Positions 9,126 through 18,417 of a stretch of DNA of 64,000 nucleotides are shown here, piece after piece. Within the stretch, counting starts at the first letter, position 1. Each line of letters begins with the position of its first letter. Both the position numbers and the translations under genes were made by a program. Under the pieces are notes generated by a model. The model did no database searches. It was not told where the DNA came from and saw only the letters and a list, made by a program, of their open reading frames with translations. The stretch is from Burkholderiales bacterium. GTDB lineage: Bacteria; Pseudomonadota; Gammaproteobacteria; Burkholderiales; Burkholderiaceae_C. Location: the NCBI GenBank assembly GCA_016219375.1, contig JACRNC010000015.1:62001-126000 (forward strand). The letters run 5' to 3'.

Positions 9126-9941
9126 TCAGCCGCGGCTGTTGCGAAAGCGCGCAGGCCGCTTGTCGAAGAAGGCCTGCAGGCCCTCGCCGGCGTCGGCCGA
9201 GACCAGGTTCTGCACGAACTGGTCGCGCTCGCGGCCCAGCTGCTCGGTCAGCGTGCGCTGCGGCCACTGGTTGACCAGCTCCTTGATCGAGGCCAGCGCG
9301 CCGGCTGGCATGGCCGCCAGGCGTTCGGCCAAGTGTATGGCATCGTACACAGCGGCCCCGCTGCGGCTGACTTGGTGCACCAGGCCCCACTGATGCAACT
9401 GCTGAGCGCTGAAGGCCTCGCCCAGCCACAGCATGCGCAGCACCAGCTGGCGCGGCAGCATCTGCATGAGCTGCCAGGTGGCGCCGCCGTCCGGCGACAG
9501 GCCGACCTTGGGATAGGCCATGATGAAGCGCGCGTCCTCGGCGGCCACGATCAGGTCACAGGCCAGCGCCAGCGAGAACCCGCCGCCGGCCGCCGCGCCC
9601 TCCACCGCCGCAATCACCGGCTTGGGAAAGGCTTGCAGCACCTCGATGAATTGATGGAAGCGGTTGAGGTGCGCGGCCTGGCGCTGCGGGCCGGTCTGGC
9701 CGTCCGGGCCTTCGGCGGTCTGGCGGTTGCCGGCCAGGCGCCGCAGGTCACCGCCACCGCAGAAGTGGCCGCCCGCGCCCTGCAGGATCACGCAGCGCAG
9801 GCTGTCGTCGGCCTCGGCGACGTTCAGCGCCTCGGTGCCGGCATCGAAGATCTCGGCCGACAGGGTGTTGCGCGTGGACGGACCGTCCAGGGTCAGGATC
9901 AGCGTGGCGCCCTGGCGCTCGGCGGTCAGTCGAGAGGTCAT
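9126..9941 (-). CDS. Enoyl-CoA hydratase/isomerase family protein
   Basis: A crotonase-fold protein of 271 residues. It shows the oxyanion-hole segments GGHFCGGGDL and AVEGAAAGGGFSLALACDL, followed by AYPKVGLSPDGG and the C-terminal helices. The overall pattern, including ILTLDGPSTRNTL and GLSPDGGATW, resembles the Burkholderiales branch often named alternative oxepin-CoA hydrolase, but substrate cannot be fixed from sequence. ATG 9941 has AGGAG upstream. It is first in a minus-strand set with a histidine phosphatase and an APH-fold phosphotransferase, and diverges from the FimV-like gene. Confidence 0.88.
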   Translation of the reverse strand: MTSRLTAERQGATLILTLDGPSTRNTLSAEIFDAGTEALNVAEADDSLRCVILQGAGGHFCGGGDLRRLAGNRQTAEGPDGQTGPQRQAAHLNRFHQFIEVLQAFPKPVIAAVEGAAAGGGFSLALACDLIVAAEDARFIMAYPKVGLSPDGGATWQLMQMLPRQLVLRMLWLGEAFSAQQLHQWGLVHQVSRSGAAVYDAIHLAERLAAMPAGALASIKELVNQWPQRTLTEQLGRERDQFVQNLVSADAGEGLQAFFDKRPARFRNSRG

Positions 9942-10123
9942 CGGCAGTGGCTCCTGGGGCACCCCCTCACTGGGGTGGCGGGGCATTCTGGCACGTGCCG
10001 AATGAGGCTTATTGCCCAGGAAGCGGCCGTAACCTTCATGCTAGAGTGGGTCGATCCCAGAGGTCGCCAGTGCCTCACTTCCCTCGCCGGATGTCGTATC
10101 GCGGGGGACGTTGCTCCGAGCGC

Positions 10124-12334
10124 ATGAACCCCACCTCCACGAAACTGGCCTGTCATCGTTTCCCAGGCTCGGCCCTCAGGCTCACCTCCGCAGCGGCACT
10201 GCTGTTCACAGCGAGTGCCGCTTGTGCATTGGGCTTCGGTCGGCCGTCGGCCGAGGCGGTGCTGGGCGAGGTGCTGGACCTCTCCATCCCCGTGCGGCTG
10301 GATGCCGGCGAGGACCTGCAGGACAACTGCCTGACCGCCGAGGTCTACTTCGGTGACAACAAGCAGATGCAGGGCACGGTGCAGGTGCGCGTGGAGGGCG
10401 CCGGCGTGGCCGGTGGCAACCAGCGCACGGTGCGCGTCACCTCCACCCGCCGCGTCGACGAGCCCTTCGTCACGCTCTATCTGGCCGCGGGCTGCACGTC
10501 CACCATCAGCCGCAAGTTCGTGCTCTTCGCCGATCCGCCTTCCACGGCGCCGGTGGTGGTGGCGCAGGCGCCTGCCGGTGGCACGCCGCGCGCGGCGGGG
10601 CCGTCCGGCGATGCGGTTGCCGGCGTGGTGCCCGCTGCCCCGCCGCAGAAGGCCGCGCGCAGCCCGCGCCGGAGCGCGGCAACACCGTCTCGCCAGACCG
10701 CCAGTGCAGCCGCGCCTGATGCCGGTGCGCCGTCATCCGGGCGGGCCGCCGCGCCGTCACGCTCTGCGACGCCGGCTGCGCCTGCTGCAGCGGCCACGGT
10801 GGATCCGTCGCTGCGCGTCAGCCCGGCGCCGGCCCGCACCGCCGTGGCAGAGGAAGCCGCTGGCCGTCCTCGCCTGATGCTCGACCCCGCCGAGGCTGAG
10901 CTGCTGATCACGCCCGAGCTGCGCATGGCCGCCGGCCTGGAGCAGGCGCCGAGTGCCGATGCGCCCGTGCCAGCCGACCTGCGCGCCCGCCGTGCGGCGG
11001 CGGCCGCCATGTGGCGCGCGCTCAATGCCTCGCCGGAGGACATCGCTCGCGATCGCCTCCGCCTGCAGGAACTGGAGGCCCGCCTGGCCGCGCTGCGCCA
11101 GACGGGCGCAGCCGGCGCCCCGGCAGCGGGTGCGGCGGCCCCCGGCTCGGCCGGCCCCGGCGTGCTGGTCTATGGCCTGGCCGGCCTGAGCGCGGCGCTG
11201 GCTGCCGCGCTGGCGGCGGTGCTGCTGCGCCGGCGCAGGGAGCCGCGCGACAGCCAATGGTGGGGCGACGAGGCGCGGGCGGCCGCAGCGCAAGCGTCGC
11301 CCGTTGCCGACGCGGCCGTTGCCCCCGCGCCCGAGCCCGAACCCACCCCGTCTTCGCCGCCTGCTGCGCCCGCTGCGGCCGGCACGGTGCCGGCTGCCCG
11401 ACGCACGACCGAATTGCCGCAGGCGCCGGCGCCGGTCACGCCGTCGCAGTCGCCGCGGGCCGTCTGGCCGTCCAGCCGCACACCGGCAGGGGCGGCCCCG
11501 GCGGCAACGCCCACGCCGAACCCGCCGCCCGCGCCTGCGGCGCAGACGCCGGAGCTCAGCCTGCCCGGCGGCCTCTTCGGCACCCGGGCGGCCGATGCGC
11601 CGCGGGCGGTCTCTGTCGAGGAGCTGATCGACCTGGAGCAGCAGGCCGAGTTCTTCCTCGTGCTGGGGCAAGACCAGGCGGCCATCGACCTGCTGGAGTC
11701 GCACGTCGCCGGCCCGGCCGGAGGCAGCCCGCTGCCTTACCTCAAGCTGCTGGAGCTCTACCGCCGCCGCGACGACCGCCAGGCCTATGAGAACCTGCGC
11801 GAGCGCTTCAACGGCCGCTTCAACGCCTATGCGCCCGACTGGGATGCCGACCTGCAATCCGGCCACAGCCTGAGCGACTACCCCGGTGTCATCGAGCGCC
11901 TGCAGGCGCTGTGGACCTCGCCGGAGAAGGCGATGGAGGTGCTGCAGGCCTCGCTGCTGCGCAGCGACCCGCAGGCCGCCACCTTCGATCTGCCGGCCTA
12001 CCGCGAACTGCTGTTCCTCTACTCCGTGGCCCGCGACCTGGCCGAGCGCCAAGCCGGCCAGCCTCCGGTGGACCTGTTGCTGCCCTTCGGCGACGACGTG
12101 CCGCCCGCGCCGGCCGTGGTCGAGCCGCTGATGGCCACGCGCCCGGTCAAGGCCCAGCCCTCGGCCCAGCCGCCGCTGGTGGTGGACTTCACGCTCGACG
12201 ACATCGAGCCGGCCGACGCGGTGCCGCCCAACACGCCGATCACGCCGCCGCCTTCTGCGCCGTCGGCCTCTGCGCCCCCCGACACCGGGCCGATCGAGTT
12301 CGAGCACATCGACATCCCGAAGAAATCGGGCTGA
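10124..12334 (+). CDS. FimV-like polar/type IV pilus assembly protein
   Basis: A 736-residue envelope protein. It has a signal peptide (about residues 1-33, ending ASAACA) and then the FimV N-terminal domain, starting LGFGRPSAEAVLGEVLDLSIPVRL. An Ala/Pro-rich linker follows, then a membrane segment at about residues 345-368 and a second disordered linker. The C-terminal domain (about 500-680) is TPR-like, with DLEQQAEFFLVLGQDQAAIDLL. FimV proteins tether polar complexes and act in type IV pilus and cAMP signalling in Pseudomonas. No LysM motif is obvious. ATG 10124 is chosen because the signal peptide follows directly; ATG 10091 is possible. No pilus genes are nearby. Confidence 0.75.
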   Translation: MNPTSTKLACHRFPGSALRLTSAAALLFTASAACALGFGRPSAEAVLGEVLDLSIPVRLDAGEDLQDNCLTAEVYFGDNKQMQGTVQVRVEGAGVAGGNQRTVRVTSTRRVDEPFVTLYLAAGCTSTISRKFVLFADPPSTAPVVVAQAPAGGTPRAAGPSGDAVAGVVPAAPPQKAARSPRRSAATPSRQTASAAAPDAGAPSSGRAAAPSRSATPAAPAAAATVDPSLRVSPAPARTAVAEEAAGRPRLMLDPAEAELLITPELRMAAGLEQAPSADAPVPADLRARRAAAAAMWRALNASPEDIARDRLRLQELEARLAALRQTGAAGAPAAGAAAPGSAGPGVLVYGLAGLSAALAAALAAVLLRRRREPRDSQWWGDEARAAAAQASPVADAAVAPAPEPEPTPSSPPAAPAAAGTVPAARRTTELPQAPAPVTPSQSPRAVWPSSRTPAGAAPAATPTPNPPPAPAAQTPELSLPGGLFGTRAADAPRAVSVEELIDLEQQAEFFLVLGQDQAAIDLLESHVAGPAGGSPLPYLKLLELYRRRDDRQAYENLRERFNGRFNAYAPDWDADLQSGHSLSDYPGVIERLQALWTSPEKAMEVLQASLLRSDPQAATFDLPAYRELLFLYSVARDLAERQAGQPPVDLLLPFGDDVPPAPAVVEPLMATRPVKAQPSAQPPLVVDFTLDDIEPADAVPPNTPITPPPSAPSASAPPDTGPIEFEHIDIPKKSG

Positions 12335-12340
12335 GTGCTG

Positions 12341-12364
12341 CGGGCCGACCGTTTCGGCGGCCCG
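12341..12364. terminator. Stem-loop after the FimV-like gene
   Basis: CGGGCCG (12341-12347) pairs with CGGCCCG (12358-12364), and an inner CCG-TTT-CGG continues the stem with one bulged A. It lies 7 bp after the stop and between convergent genes. No T-tract follows, so efficiency is uncertain. Confidence 0.45.
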
Positions 12365-12473
12365 TGTGCGCAGGGGAAGCCGCCGCCTTGATCACGGCTT
12401 GGCTGCCCCGTCGGGGCGCCACCGATCGCTTGCTGTTCGAGCCAAGCGCCGGCGCCGATTCCGCCCTCCCGCC

Positions 12474-14582
12474 TCAGCCGCGCTCAGCAGCCTGCGCCCG
12501 CAGCCGCGTCAGGTCCACCGGCAGCCAGCCGCGCACGCTGTTGAAGAAGGCGGCGGCCTGCGCACGCGGCAGGTCGGCCAGCGTCAGGCGTGCGGTGCGC
12601 AGGCCGGCCTCAAGCGGCTCACCGGCGCGCTGGCGCAGCAGCCGGGCGCGGTAGGTGCCCGGCAGCAGTCCGGCTGCGTCATCCGGCGTCAGCCAGCGGC
12701 CGTCGATCATCAGCGCGACATTGCCCAGCGTGAACTCGGTGAGCTCGCCGCGCGCGTTCCACAGCAGGATGTCGAAGCAGCCCGACGGCGGCGCGAAGGT
12801 GGCATAGGCCTGGCGGCGCGTGGTCTTGTGGCGGATGAAGTCGCTGCCCGGGCCGGATGCGGCGTCGATGGGCCGATCGGCCAGGACGACGGCCAGCGGC
12901 TCGCCCGGCGCGGGCCGTGCAGCCAGCGGCTGGGCCTGCGCCGTGACCGAGCCGTCGGCCGCCAGCAGCAGGCGGACCTTGTGGCGGCCGTGCGCATGGG
13001 CAGCGGCGAGCTGGTCCAGGGCCTGCTGCACGGCCGGCAGCGCGCAGTCATGGCCCAGGGCGGCGGCGCTGGCCTGCAGGCGGGCCAGGTGCTCGTCCAG
13101 CAGCCACCAGCGGCCGTCGGCCAGCAGCAGCGACTCCAGCAACGCGAAAGGCTCGGCTGCGCGGGCCAGGAAGCGCTGCTTGTGGCGCCACTCGGCCGCC
13201 TCGCCGGCGACGGTGGCATCCAGCGTGATGCCGCTGCCGATGCCGCAGCGGGCGGGCCGCTCGTGATCTTGAAGGTCCGCCTCCACGGCGGGGCTGCCCG
13301 GTGAGGCCGCTGCGGCCAGGGCGGACGGGCCGATGGGAGCCGTATCTGGGGCCGGCATGACGCGGTGCAGCAGGCCATCGGGCGTGGCCATCGTGGCTGC
13401 TGCGGGTGTGGCCGCCTGCGCCGCAAGCGGCGGCTGCAGCACCACCGTGCGGATGGCCACGTTGAAGGTGGCTGCACCGCCCGGTGCCAGCACGCCGATG
13501 GCGCCGCAGTACACGCCGCGTGGGCCGGGCTCCAGCCGGCGGATGTGGTGCAGCGCGCGCAGCTTGGGCGCGCCGGTGACCGAGCCGCAGGGAAAGAGCG
13601 CGGCGAAGACGTCTGACAGCGCCAGGCCCTCGCGCGCGCGGGCCTCGATGGTCGAGGTCATCTGCCAGACGGTGGGCAAGGCCTGCAGCTCGAAGAGCGC
13701 CGGCACGCGCACCGAGCCGGTCTGCGCGATGCGCGCCAGATCGTTGCGCAGCAGGTCCACGATCATCAGGTTCTCGGCGCGCTCCTTCTCGCTGGCGCGC
13801 AGTTGCTCGGCGGCCAGGGCATCGGCCTGCGCATCGCCGCCGCGCGGGGCGGTGCCCTTCATCGGCTGGCACAGCAGCCGGCCGTCGCGCCAGTCGAAGA
13901 AGAGCTCGGGCGAGACGCTCAGCACCGTCTCGCCGGGCCGGCCGTCCGGCTGCACAGTGTCCAGATAGACCGCATAGCCGCCCGGCTGCGCGCGCTGCAG
14001 TGCGGCGAAGGCGGCCAGGGCGTCGCCGCCGAAGCGGGACGACAGCATCGACGTGAGGTTGATCTGATAGACCTCGCCGTCGCGGATGAGCTCGTGGATG
14101 CGCTGCACGTCGCGGGCGAAGGCCCCTTCATCCAGCGGGTCGGTCCAGGGGGCGAAGTGCCAGCCGGCATTGCCCGGGGGCTGCGCGGGGGAGGCGGGCA
14201 GCAGGCTTGAGGGCGCGAAGGCCGCGAAGCAGGCCAGCGGGCCATCTGCGGCATGGCACTCGGCCGCGGGGTCGAAGGCGGCTGCCGCCTCGAAGCGCAC
14301 CAGGCCGACGACCCAGCGGCCCTGCTGCGACAGGCGATGTGCCTCGTCCAGCACGGCGGGGACTTCTTCAGGGCGCCGCGCGATCAGCCAGCGCTCGGGC
14401 GCGCCGAAGGCCAGGCGCAGCCGAGCGGAAGCCGGCTCGCCCGGCTGCTCGGGGAAGTCGATGACGGCGGTTGGGCGGATGGCCCCGGTGATGCTGGCCG
14501 GTACGGGAGCCGCGTGGGGTGCGGGTCCGGGCGGCAGGGCTGCTTGGGGCTGGGGCTGCCCGGGCGTGGCGGGCCGGCTCAC
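12474..14582 (-). CDS. pabB: Fused aminodeoxychorismate synthase component I / aminodeoxychorismate lyase
   Basis: A two-domain folate (p-aminobenzoate) enzyme of 702 residues. The N-terminal two-thirds is the chorismate-binding domain, with DGEVYQINLT, PMKGTAPRG, ENLMIVDLLRND and FPCGSVTGAPKL. The C-terminal third is a class IV aminotransferase (PabC-type) domain, with HKTTRR supplying the PLP lysine at about residue 585 and LTEFTLGNVALMIDGRW. The two parts together make aminodeoxychorismate and split it to PABA and pyruvate; a PabA glutaminase is not in the window. An Ala/Pro-rich insert of about 60 residues (about 381-440) interrupts the end of the chorismate domain before CGIGSGITL. GTG 14582 has GAGGG upstream and starts 8 bp after dsbB ends. 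Confidence 0.88.
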   Translation of the reverse strand: MSRPATPGQPQPQAALPPGPAPHAAPVPASITGAIRPTAVIDFPEQPGEPASARLRLAFGAPERWLIARRPEEVPAVLDEAHRLSQQGRWVVGLVRFEAAAAFDPAAECHAADGPLACFAAFAPSSLLPASPAQPPGNAGWHFAPWTDPLDEGAFARDVQRIHELIRDGEVYQINLTSMLSSRFGGDALAAFAALQRAQPGGYAVYLDTVQPDGRPGETVLSVSPELFFDWRDGRLLCQPMKGTAPRGGDAQADALAAEQLRASEKERAENLMIVDLLRNDLARIAQTGSVRVPALFELQALPTVWQMTSTIEARAREGLALSDVFAALFPCGSVTGAPKLRALHHIRRLEPGPRGVYCGAIGVLAPGGAATFNVAIRTVVLQPPLAAQAATPAAATMATPDGLLHRVMPAPDTAPIGPSALAAAASPGSPAVEADLQDHERPARCGIGSGITLDATVAGEAAEWRHKQRFLARAAEPFALLESLLLADGRWWLLDEHLARLQASAAALGHDCALPAVQQALDQLAAAHAHGRHKVRLLLAADGSVTAQAQPLAARPAPGEPLAVVLADRPIDAASGPGSDFIRHKTTRRQAYATFAPPSGCFDILLWNARGELTEFTLGNVALMIDGRWLTPDDAAGLLPGTYRARLLRQRAGEPLEAGLRTARLTLADLPRAQAAAFFNSVRGWLPVDLTRLRAQAAERG

Positions 14583-14589
14583 GGCGCCC

Positions 14590-15072
14590 TCAGAAACGGC
14601 GTCGCGCCGCCAGCAGCCCCGCGGCTGCCAGGGCGATGAACAGCCCCAGCGCCCAGAACTCGAAGGGCAGGCCGAAGAGGTCCACGGCTGCGTCGGCGCA
14701 GGAAGAGCGCACCTCGAAGACCTCGGGCCAGCGCGCATCCAGGCCCAGGCCGCTGATGATCTTGTCGGCCAGCGTCAGGTTGCATGACAGCGACTTGGCC
14801 GCGACCAGGTTCTGGTACAGGGCCGATGCCGCACCGGCTGCGGCCAGCGGCAGCATCAGCAGGCCGGCTGCGCGCTGCACCGGGCGCGAGCGCGACAGCG
14901 CGCCGATGATGGCGACGACCGCAATGAGCAGGAAGATCACCCGCTGCAGCACACACCAGGGGCAGGGCTGCATGCCGAAGTGGTGCTGGGCCACCAGGGC
15001 GGCGCCCACGGCGGCCACGCAGGCCAGGGCGCTGGCAGCCAGCAGCAGGCGGGGGCGGTTGCGCAGGTTCAT
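14590..15072 (-). CDS. dsbB: Disulfide bond formation protein DsbB
   Basis: An inner-membrane quinone reductase that reoxidises DsbA. The 160-residue protein has four predicted membrane helices. The first redox pair is CPWC (C37, C40) in the first periplasmic loop, and the second pair is C97 and C125 in the second loop, the expected DsbB arrangement. It is the middle gene of a tight minus-strand trio, 14 bp after the RidA-family gene and 7 bp before pabBC. Confidence 0.93.
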   Translation of the reverse strand: MNLRNRPRLLLAASALACVAAVGAALVAQHHFGMQPCPWCVLQRVIFLLIAVVAIIGALSRSRPVQRAAGLLMLPLAAAGAASALYQNLVAAKSLSCNLTLADKIISGLGLDARWPEVFEVRSSCADAAVDLFGLPFEFWALGLFIALAAAGLLAARRRF

Positions 15073-15086
15073 GGCGTGGGGTCGCT

Positions 15087-15545
15087 TCAGGCGCGCAGCT
15101 CGGCGATCAGCTCGATCTCCACGCAGGCGCCCAGCGGGATCTGGGCCACGCCGAAGGCGCTGCGCGCATGCTGGCCGGCGTCACCGAAGACCTGGCCGAT
15201 CAGCTCGGACGCGCCGTTGGTCACCAGGTGGTGCTCGGTGAAGTCGGGCGTGCTGTTGACCAGGCTCATCAGCTTGACGATGCGGGCCACGTTGTCCAGG
15301 CCGCCGGCCGCCGCGTGCAGCGTGCCCAGCAGGTCGATGGCGACGTTGCGCGCGGCCTGCTGGCCTTCGGCCGTGGTCAGCGTCTTGCCGAGCTGGCCCA
15401 CCCAGACCTGGCCGTCCCGCTTGGCGATGTGGCCCGACAGGAAGACCAGGTTGCCGCTGCGCACGAAGGGCACATAGGCGGCGGCGGGCGTGGCCACGGG
15501 CGGCAGGGTGATGCCCAGGGCATCGAGGCGGGCTTGGATGGACAT
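15087..15545 (-). CDS. RidA family protein (COG0251, YjgF-like)
   Basis: A 152-residue RidA-superfamily protein. It contains FLSGHIAKRDGQVWVGQLG, a NVARIVKLMSLVN segment, and HARSAFGVAQIP, whose arginine corresponds to the carboxylate-binding arginine of imine/enamine deaminases. It is longer than RidA proper (about 128 residues) and belongs to a related subfamily whose substrate is not settled. The open frame extends to 16196 on this strand, but that part is antisense to comEC and not conserved-looking. First gene of the minus-strand ridA/dsbB/pabBC set. Confidence 0.85.
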   Translation of the reverse strand: MSIQARLDALGITLPPVATPAAAYVPFVRSGNLVFLSGHIAKRDGQVWVGQLGKTLTTAEGQQAARNVAIDLLGTLHAAAGGLDNVARIVKLMSLVNSTPDFTEHHLVTNGASELIGQVFGDAGQHARSAFGVAQIPLGACVEIELIAELRA

Positions 15546-15705
15546 GGCGGTGGGGTGTCTTGAAGGGCAGGGCGCGGTGAGCGGCGCGGCCCGGTGGGCG
15601 CTGCGCGTGGCTGGCGACAGGCCGCCGCTGCAGGGTGGCGAGAGCCGGTGGAGCGCGGGTGCGCAGGCCGCTCGCGGGTGGGCCGCGATCCTACACTGCG
15701 CCCCC

Positions 15706-18201
15706 ATGCGCAGCGCAGGGAGGGTAGGGGCTGCGGGAGCCGGGCTGGTGGCCGGTGCGGTGCTGCAGTTGCAGCAGGCCGCGCTGTGGGCGCCGACCGT
15801 GTATCTCGCCGCGATGGCGGGCGGCCTGATCGGGCTGCTGGCGCTGTTGCGGCCGGGCTCTGGCGGGCACCCCGCGGGATCGCGGGCCGGCTGGCCGGCA
15901 GCGACAGCCGCGATGGCCACGGCGCTGGCCGCCGCGGCGCTGCTCTTCGGCAGTGCCGGCTGGCGGGCAGGCCAGCGCCTGGCGCCGACGCTGCCGGCGG
16001 CCGTCGAGGGCCAGGATCTGCTCATCGAAGGCCGGGTGGCCGAGCTGCCGCGGCGATCGGGCGGCGGCTGGAGCTTCGTCTTCGAGGTGCATCGTGCCTG
16101 GCATGGCGGCGCACCGGTGGTGCTGCCCCCGCGCATCACGCTGGGCTGGTATCCGGACGATGCGGACGACGGGCTGGCGGCCGGGCTGTCGGGCACGATG
16201 GCCGTGCCGCGCGGCGGCGAGGTGTGGCGGCTGACCGCCCGGCTGCGTCAGCCGCGCGGGCTGATGAACCCGCATGGCTTCGACGTGGAGCGCGCGTGGT
16301 TCGAGCGTGGCGTGCGTGCCGTGGGCACGGTGCGGCTGAGCCGGGCGGAGTCGCCGCGCCGGCTGGCGATGGCTTCATCATGGTCCATGCTCGCCTGGCG
16401 CCAGGCGGTGAAGGACCGCATCGAGGCCCAGGTGCGCGATGCCCGCGCCGCGGGCGTGCTGGCCGCGCTGTCGCTGGGCGACCAGAACGCGATCGATGAC
16501 GGCGACTGGACGGTCTTCCGGCAGACGGGCGTGGCGCATCTGGTGGCCATCAGCGGGCTGCACGTGACCATGTTCGCGTGGCTGGCGCAGGGGCTGGTGG
16601 GCGCGCTGTGGCGCCGCTCGCCGCGGGCCATGCTGCGGCTGCCCGCGCCCACCGCCGCGCGCGTCGGTGGCGTGCTGCTGGCGGCGCTCTATTCACTCTT
16701 TGCCGGCTGGGGGCTGCCGGCGCAGCGCACGGTGGGCATGCTGGCCGTGGCTGCTGCGCTGGCGGTGTCCGGCGTACGCTGGCCGTGGCCGGTGGTGTGG
16801 GCGGCCAGCGCGCTGGTCATCGTGGTAGCCGATCCCTGGGCGCTGCTGTCGCCGGGCTTCTGGCTGTCGTTCGTGGCCGTGGGGCTGCTGATGGCCTCGG
16901 GCAGCGGCGAGCGGCGGCAGGACGCGGATGCCGGCTCCGACCGGGTCACGACGGCGGCGGCATGGCCGCAGCGCCTGGGCCACCTGCTGCGCGAGGGCTT
17001 GCGCACCCAGGTCATTGCCACCGTGGGCCTGGCGCCGCTGTCGCTGGTGTTCTTCCAGCAGATCTCGCTGGTCGGGCTGCTGGCCAACCTGATCGCCATC
17101 CCGCTGGTGAGCTTCGTCATCACGCCGCTGGCCTTGCTGGGGGCGCTGGCGCCGCCGCTGTGGACAGCCGGTGCCTTTTGCGTGCAGCAGCTGACCGCTC
17201 TGCTGGGCGTGATGGCCGGCTGGCCGTGGGCGGCGCTGCAGGTGGCGGCGGCGCCAGTGTGGACGGTGGCCAGCGGCCTGCTGGGCGGTGCGCTGCTCGT
17301 GCTGCCGGCGCCGTGGCGCTGGCGGCTGCTGGGCCTGCCGATGCTGTTGCCGCTGCTGGCCCCGCCGCTGGATCGCCCCGCGCCCGGCGGCTTCGACGTG
17401 GTGGCCGCCGACGTGGGCCAGGGCACGGCGGTGCTGGTGCGCACGGCGCGGCACCTGCTGGTCTACGACAGCGGGCCGCAGTACGGCCGCGGCGGCTCGG
17501 GCGGCGATGCCGGCGCCCGCGTGCTGCTGCCGCTGCTGCGCGGGCGCGGCGAGGCGGCGATCGACCGGCTGGTGCTCAGCCACCGCGACACCGACCACGT
17601 GGGCGGCGCGGCCACGCTGATGCAGGCCATGCCGGTGCGCGCGCTGCTGGCCTCGTTGGAGCCCGGCCACCCGCTGCGCCGACAGGCCGGCCCAGCCGAC
17701 GACTGCACCGCCGGCGCGTCCTGGACCTGGGACGGCGTGCGCTTCGACGTGCTGCATCCCTTTGCCGACCAACCCGCGCCCGTCAGTGCGGCGCCCAACA
17801 CCCGCTCCTGCGTGATCCGCGTCAGCGCGGGCGGACACAGCCTGCTGCTGACCGGCGACATCGAGCGCCGGCAGGAGGCGGCGCTGGTCCACCGCTGGGG
17901 CGACGCGCTGCGCAGCGAGGTGCTGCTGGTGCCGCACCACGGCAGCCAGACCTCGTCCAGCGGCGAGCTGCTGGCGGCCGTGCGGCCGCGCGTGGCGCTC
18001 ATCCAGGCCGGCTACCGCAACCGCTACGGCCATCCGCATGCGGACGTGCTGCAGCGCCATGCCGCAGCCGGCATCCCGGTGGTGTCCAGCGTCGATTGCG
18101 GCGCCTGGAGCTGGCGAGCCGGCGAGGAGCCGGCATGCGAGCGTGAGCGCCGCCGGCGGTATTGGCATGCGCCGCAGCAACGGGCCGATCGGCAGCCGTG
18201 A
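15706..18201 (+). CDS. comEC: ComEC/Rec2 DNA-uptake channel protein
   Basis: The inner-membrane channel that passes one DNA strand into the cytoplasm during natural transformation. The 831-residue product has an N-terminal OB/DUF4131-type region with two membrane helices. The Competence domain follows at about residues 225-540 (GVLAALSLGDQNAID, VAHLVAISGLHV, many helices). A metallo-beta-lactamase domain closes it at about 565-800, with LSHRDTDHVGGA and LLVPHHGSQTSSS. ATG 15706 is chosen because the earlier in-frame region overlaps the divergent RidA gene. All three expected domains are intact. No other competence gene is in view. Confidence 0.92.
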   Translation: MRSAGRVGAAGAGLVAGAVLQLQQAALWAPTVYLAAMAGGLIGLLALLRPGSGGHPAGSRAGWPAATAAMATALAAAALLFGSAGWRAGQRLAPTLPAAVEGQDLLIEGRVAELPRRSGGGWSFVFEVHRAWHGGAPVVLPPRITLGWYPDDADDGLAAGLSGTMAVPRGGEVWRLTARLRQPRGLMNPHGFDVERAWFERGVRAVGTVRLSRAESPRRLAMASSWSMLAWRQAVKDRIEAQVRDARAAGVLAALSLGDQNAIDDGDWTVFRQTGVAHLVAISGLHVTMFAWLAQGLVGALWRRSPRAMLRLPAPTAARVGGVLLAALYSLFAGWGLPAQRTVGMLAVAAALAVSGVRWPWPVVWAASALVIVVADPWALLSPGFWLSFVAVGLLMASGSGERRQDADAGSDRVTTAAAWPQRLGHLLREGLRTQVIATVGLAPLSLVFFQQISLVGLLANLIAIPLVSFVITPLALLGALAPPLWTAGAFCVQQLTALLGVMAGWPWAALQVAAAPVWTVASGLLGGALLVLPAPWRWRLLGLPMLLPLLAPPLDRPAPGGFDVVAADVGQGTAVLVRTARHLLVYDSGPQYGRGGSGGDAGARVLLPLLRGRGEAAIDRLVLSHRDTDHVGGAATLMQAMPVRALLASLEPGHPLRRQAGPADDCTAGASWTWDGVRFDVLHPFADQPAPVSAAPNTRSCVIRVSAGGHSLLLTGDIERRQEAALVHRWGDALRSEVLLVPHHGSQTSSSGELLAAVRPRVALIQAGYRNRYGHPHADVLQRHAAAGIPVVSSVDCGAWSWRAGEEPACERERRRRYWHAPQQRADRQP

Positions 18202-18316
18202 TTTGCCGCCCTGACCGCTGGCTGCGGGCCCGCCTGGATGACCCCCGCCAAGCCCGCTGCGGCTGTCGCCATCGGCACGCCCCCGGGGCGCACCATGCCC
18301 GCCGGCCGGGCGCCGG

Positions 18317-18368
18317 CTGCACCAGCACCGTGCCGCGCAGGCGTGCAGGCTGACCGCCGCTGGTGCAG
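18317..18368 (+). promoter_or_regulatory. Candidate NtrC enhancer region upstream of nirB
   Basis: TGCACC-N5-CGTGCC at 18318-18334 matches the NtrC dyad TGCACC-N5-GGTGCA at most positions and keeps GCAC-N7-GTGC. A second GGTGCA half lies at 18362-18367. The outer decamers CTGCACCAGC (18317-18326) and GCTGGTGCAG (18359-18368) form a perfect inverted repeat. The region is about 50-100 bp upstream of the sigma-54 element, a usual enhancer distance. No footprint exists here; this is a sequence match only. Confidence 0.5.
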
Positions 18369-18417
18369 CAGGCGCTGCTGCGCGGCCTCGATGGGGGCTG
18401 GCCCCTCGCATCTCGCC

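Noticed and set aside
9988-10003. TGGCACGTGCCG upstream of the FimV-like gene as a sigma-54 element
   Set aside because: The GC dinucleotide is not at the required 10-bp spacing from GG; the match is only to a short palindrome.
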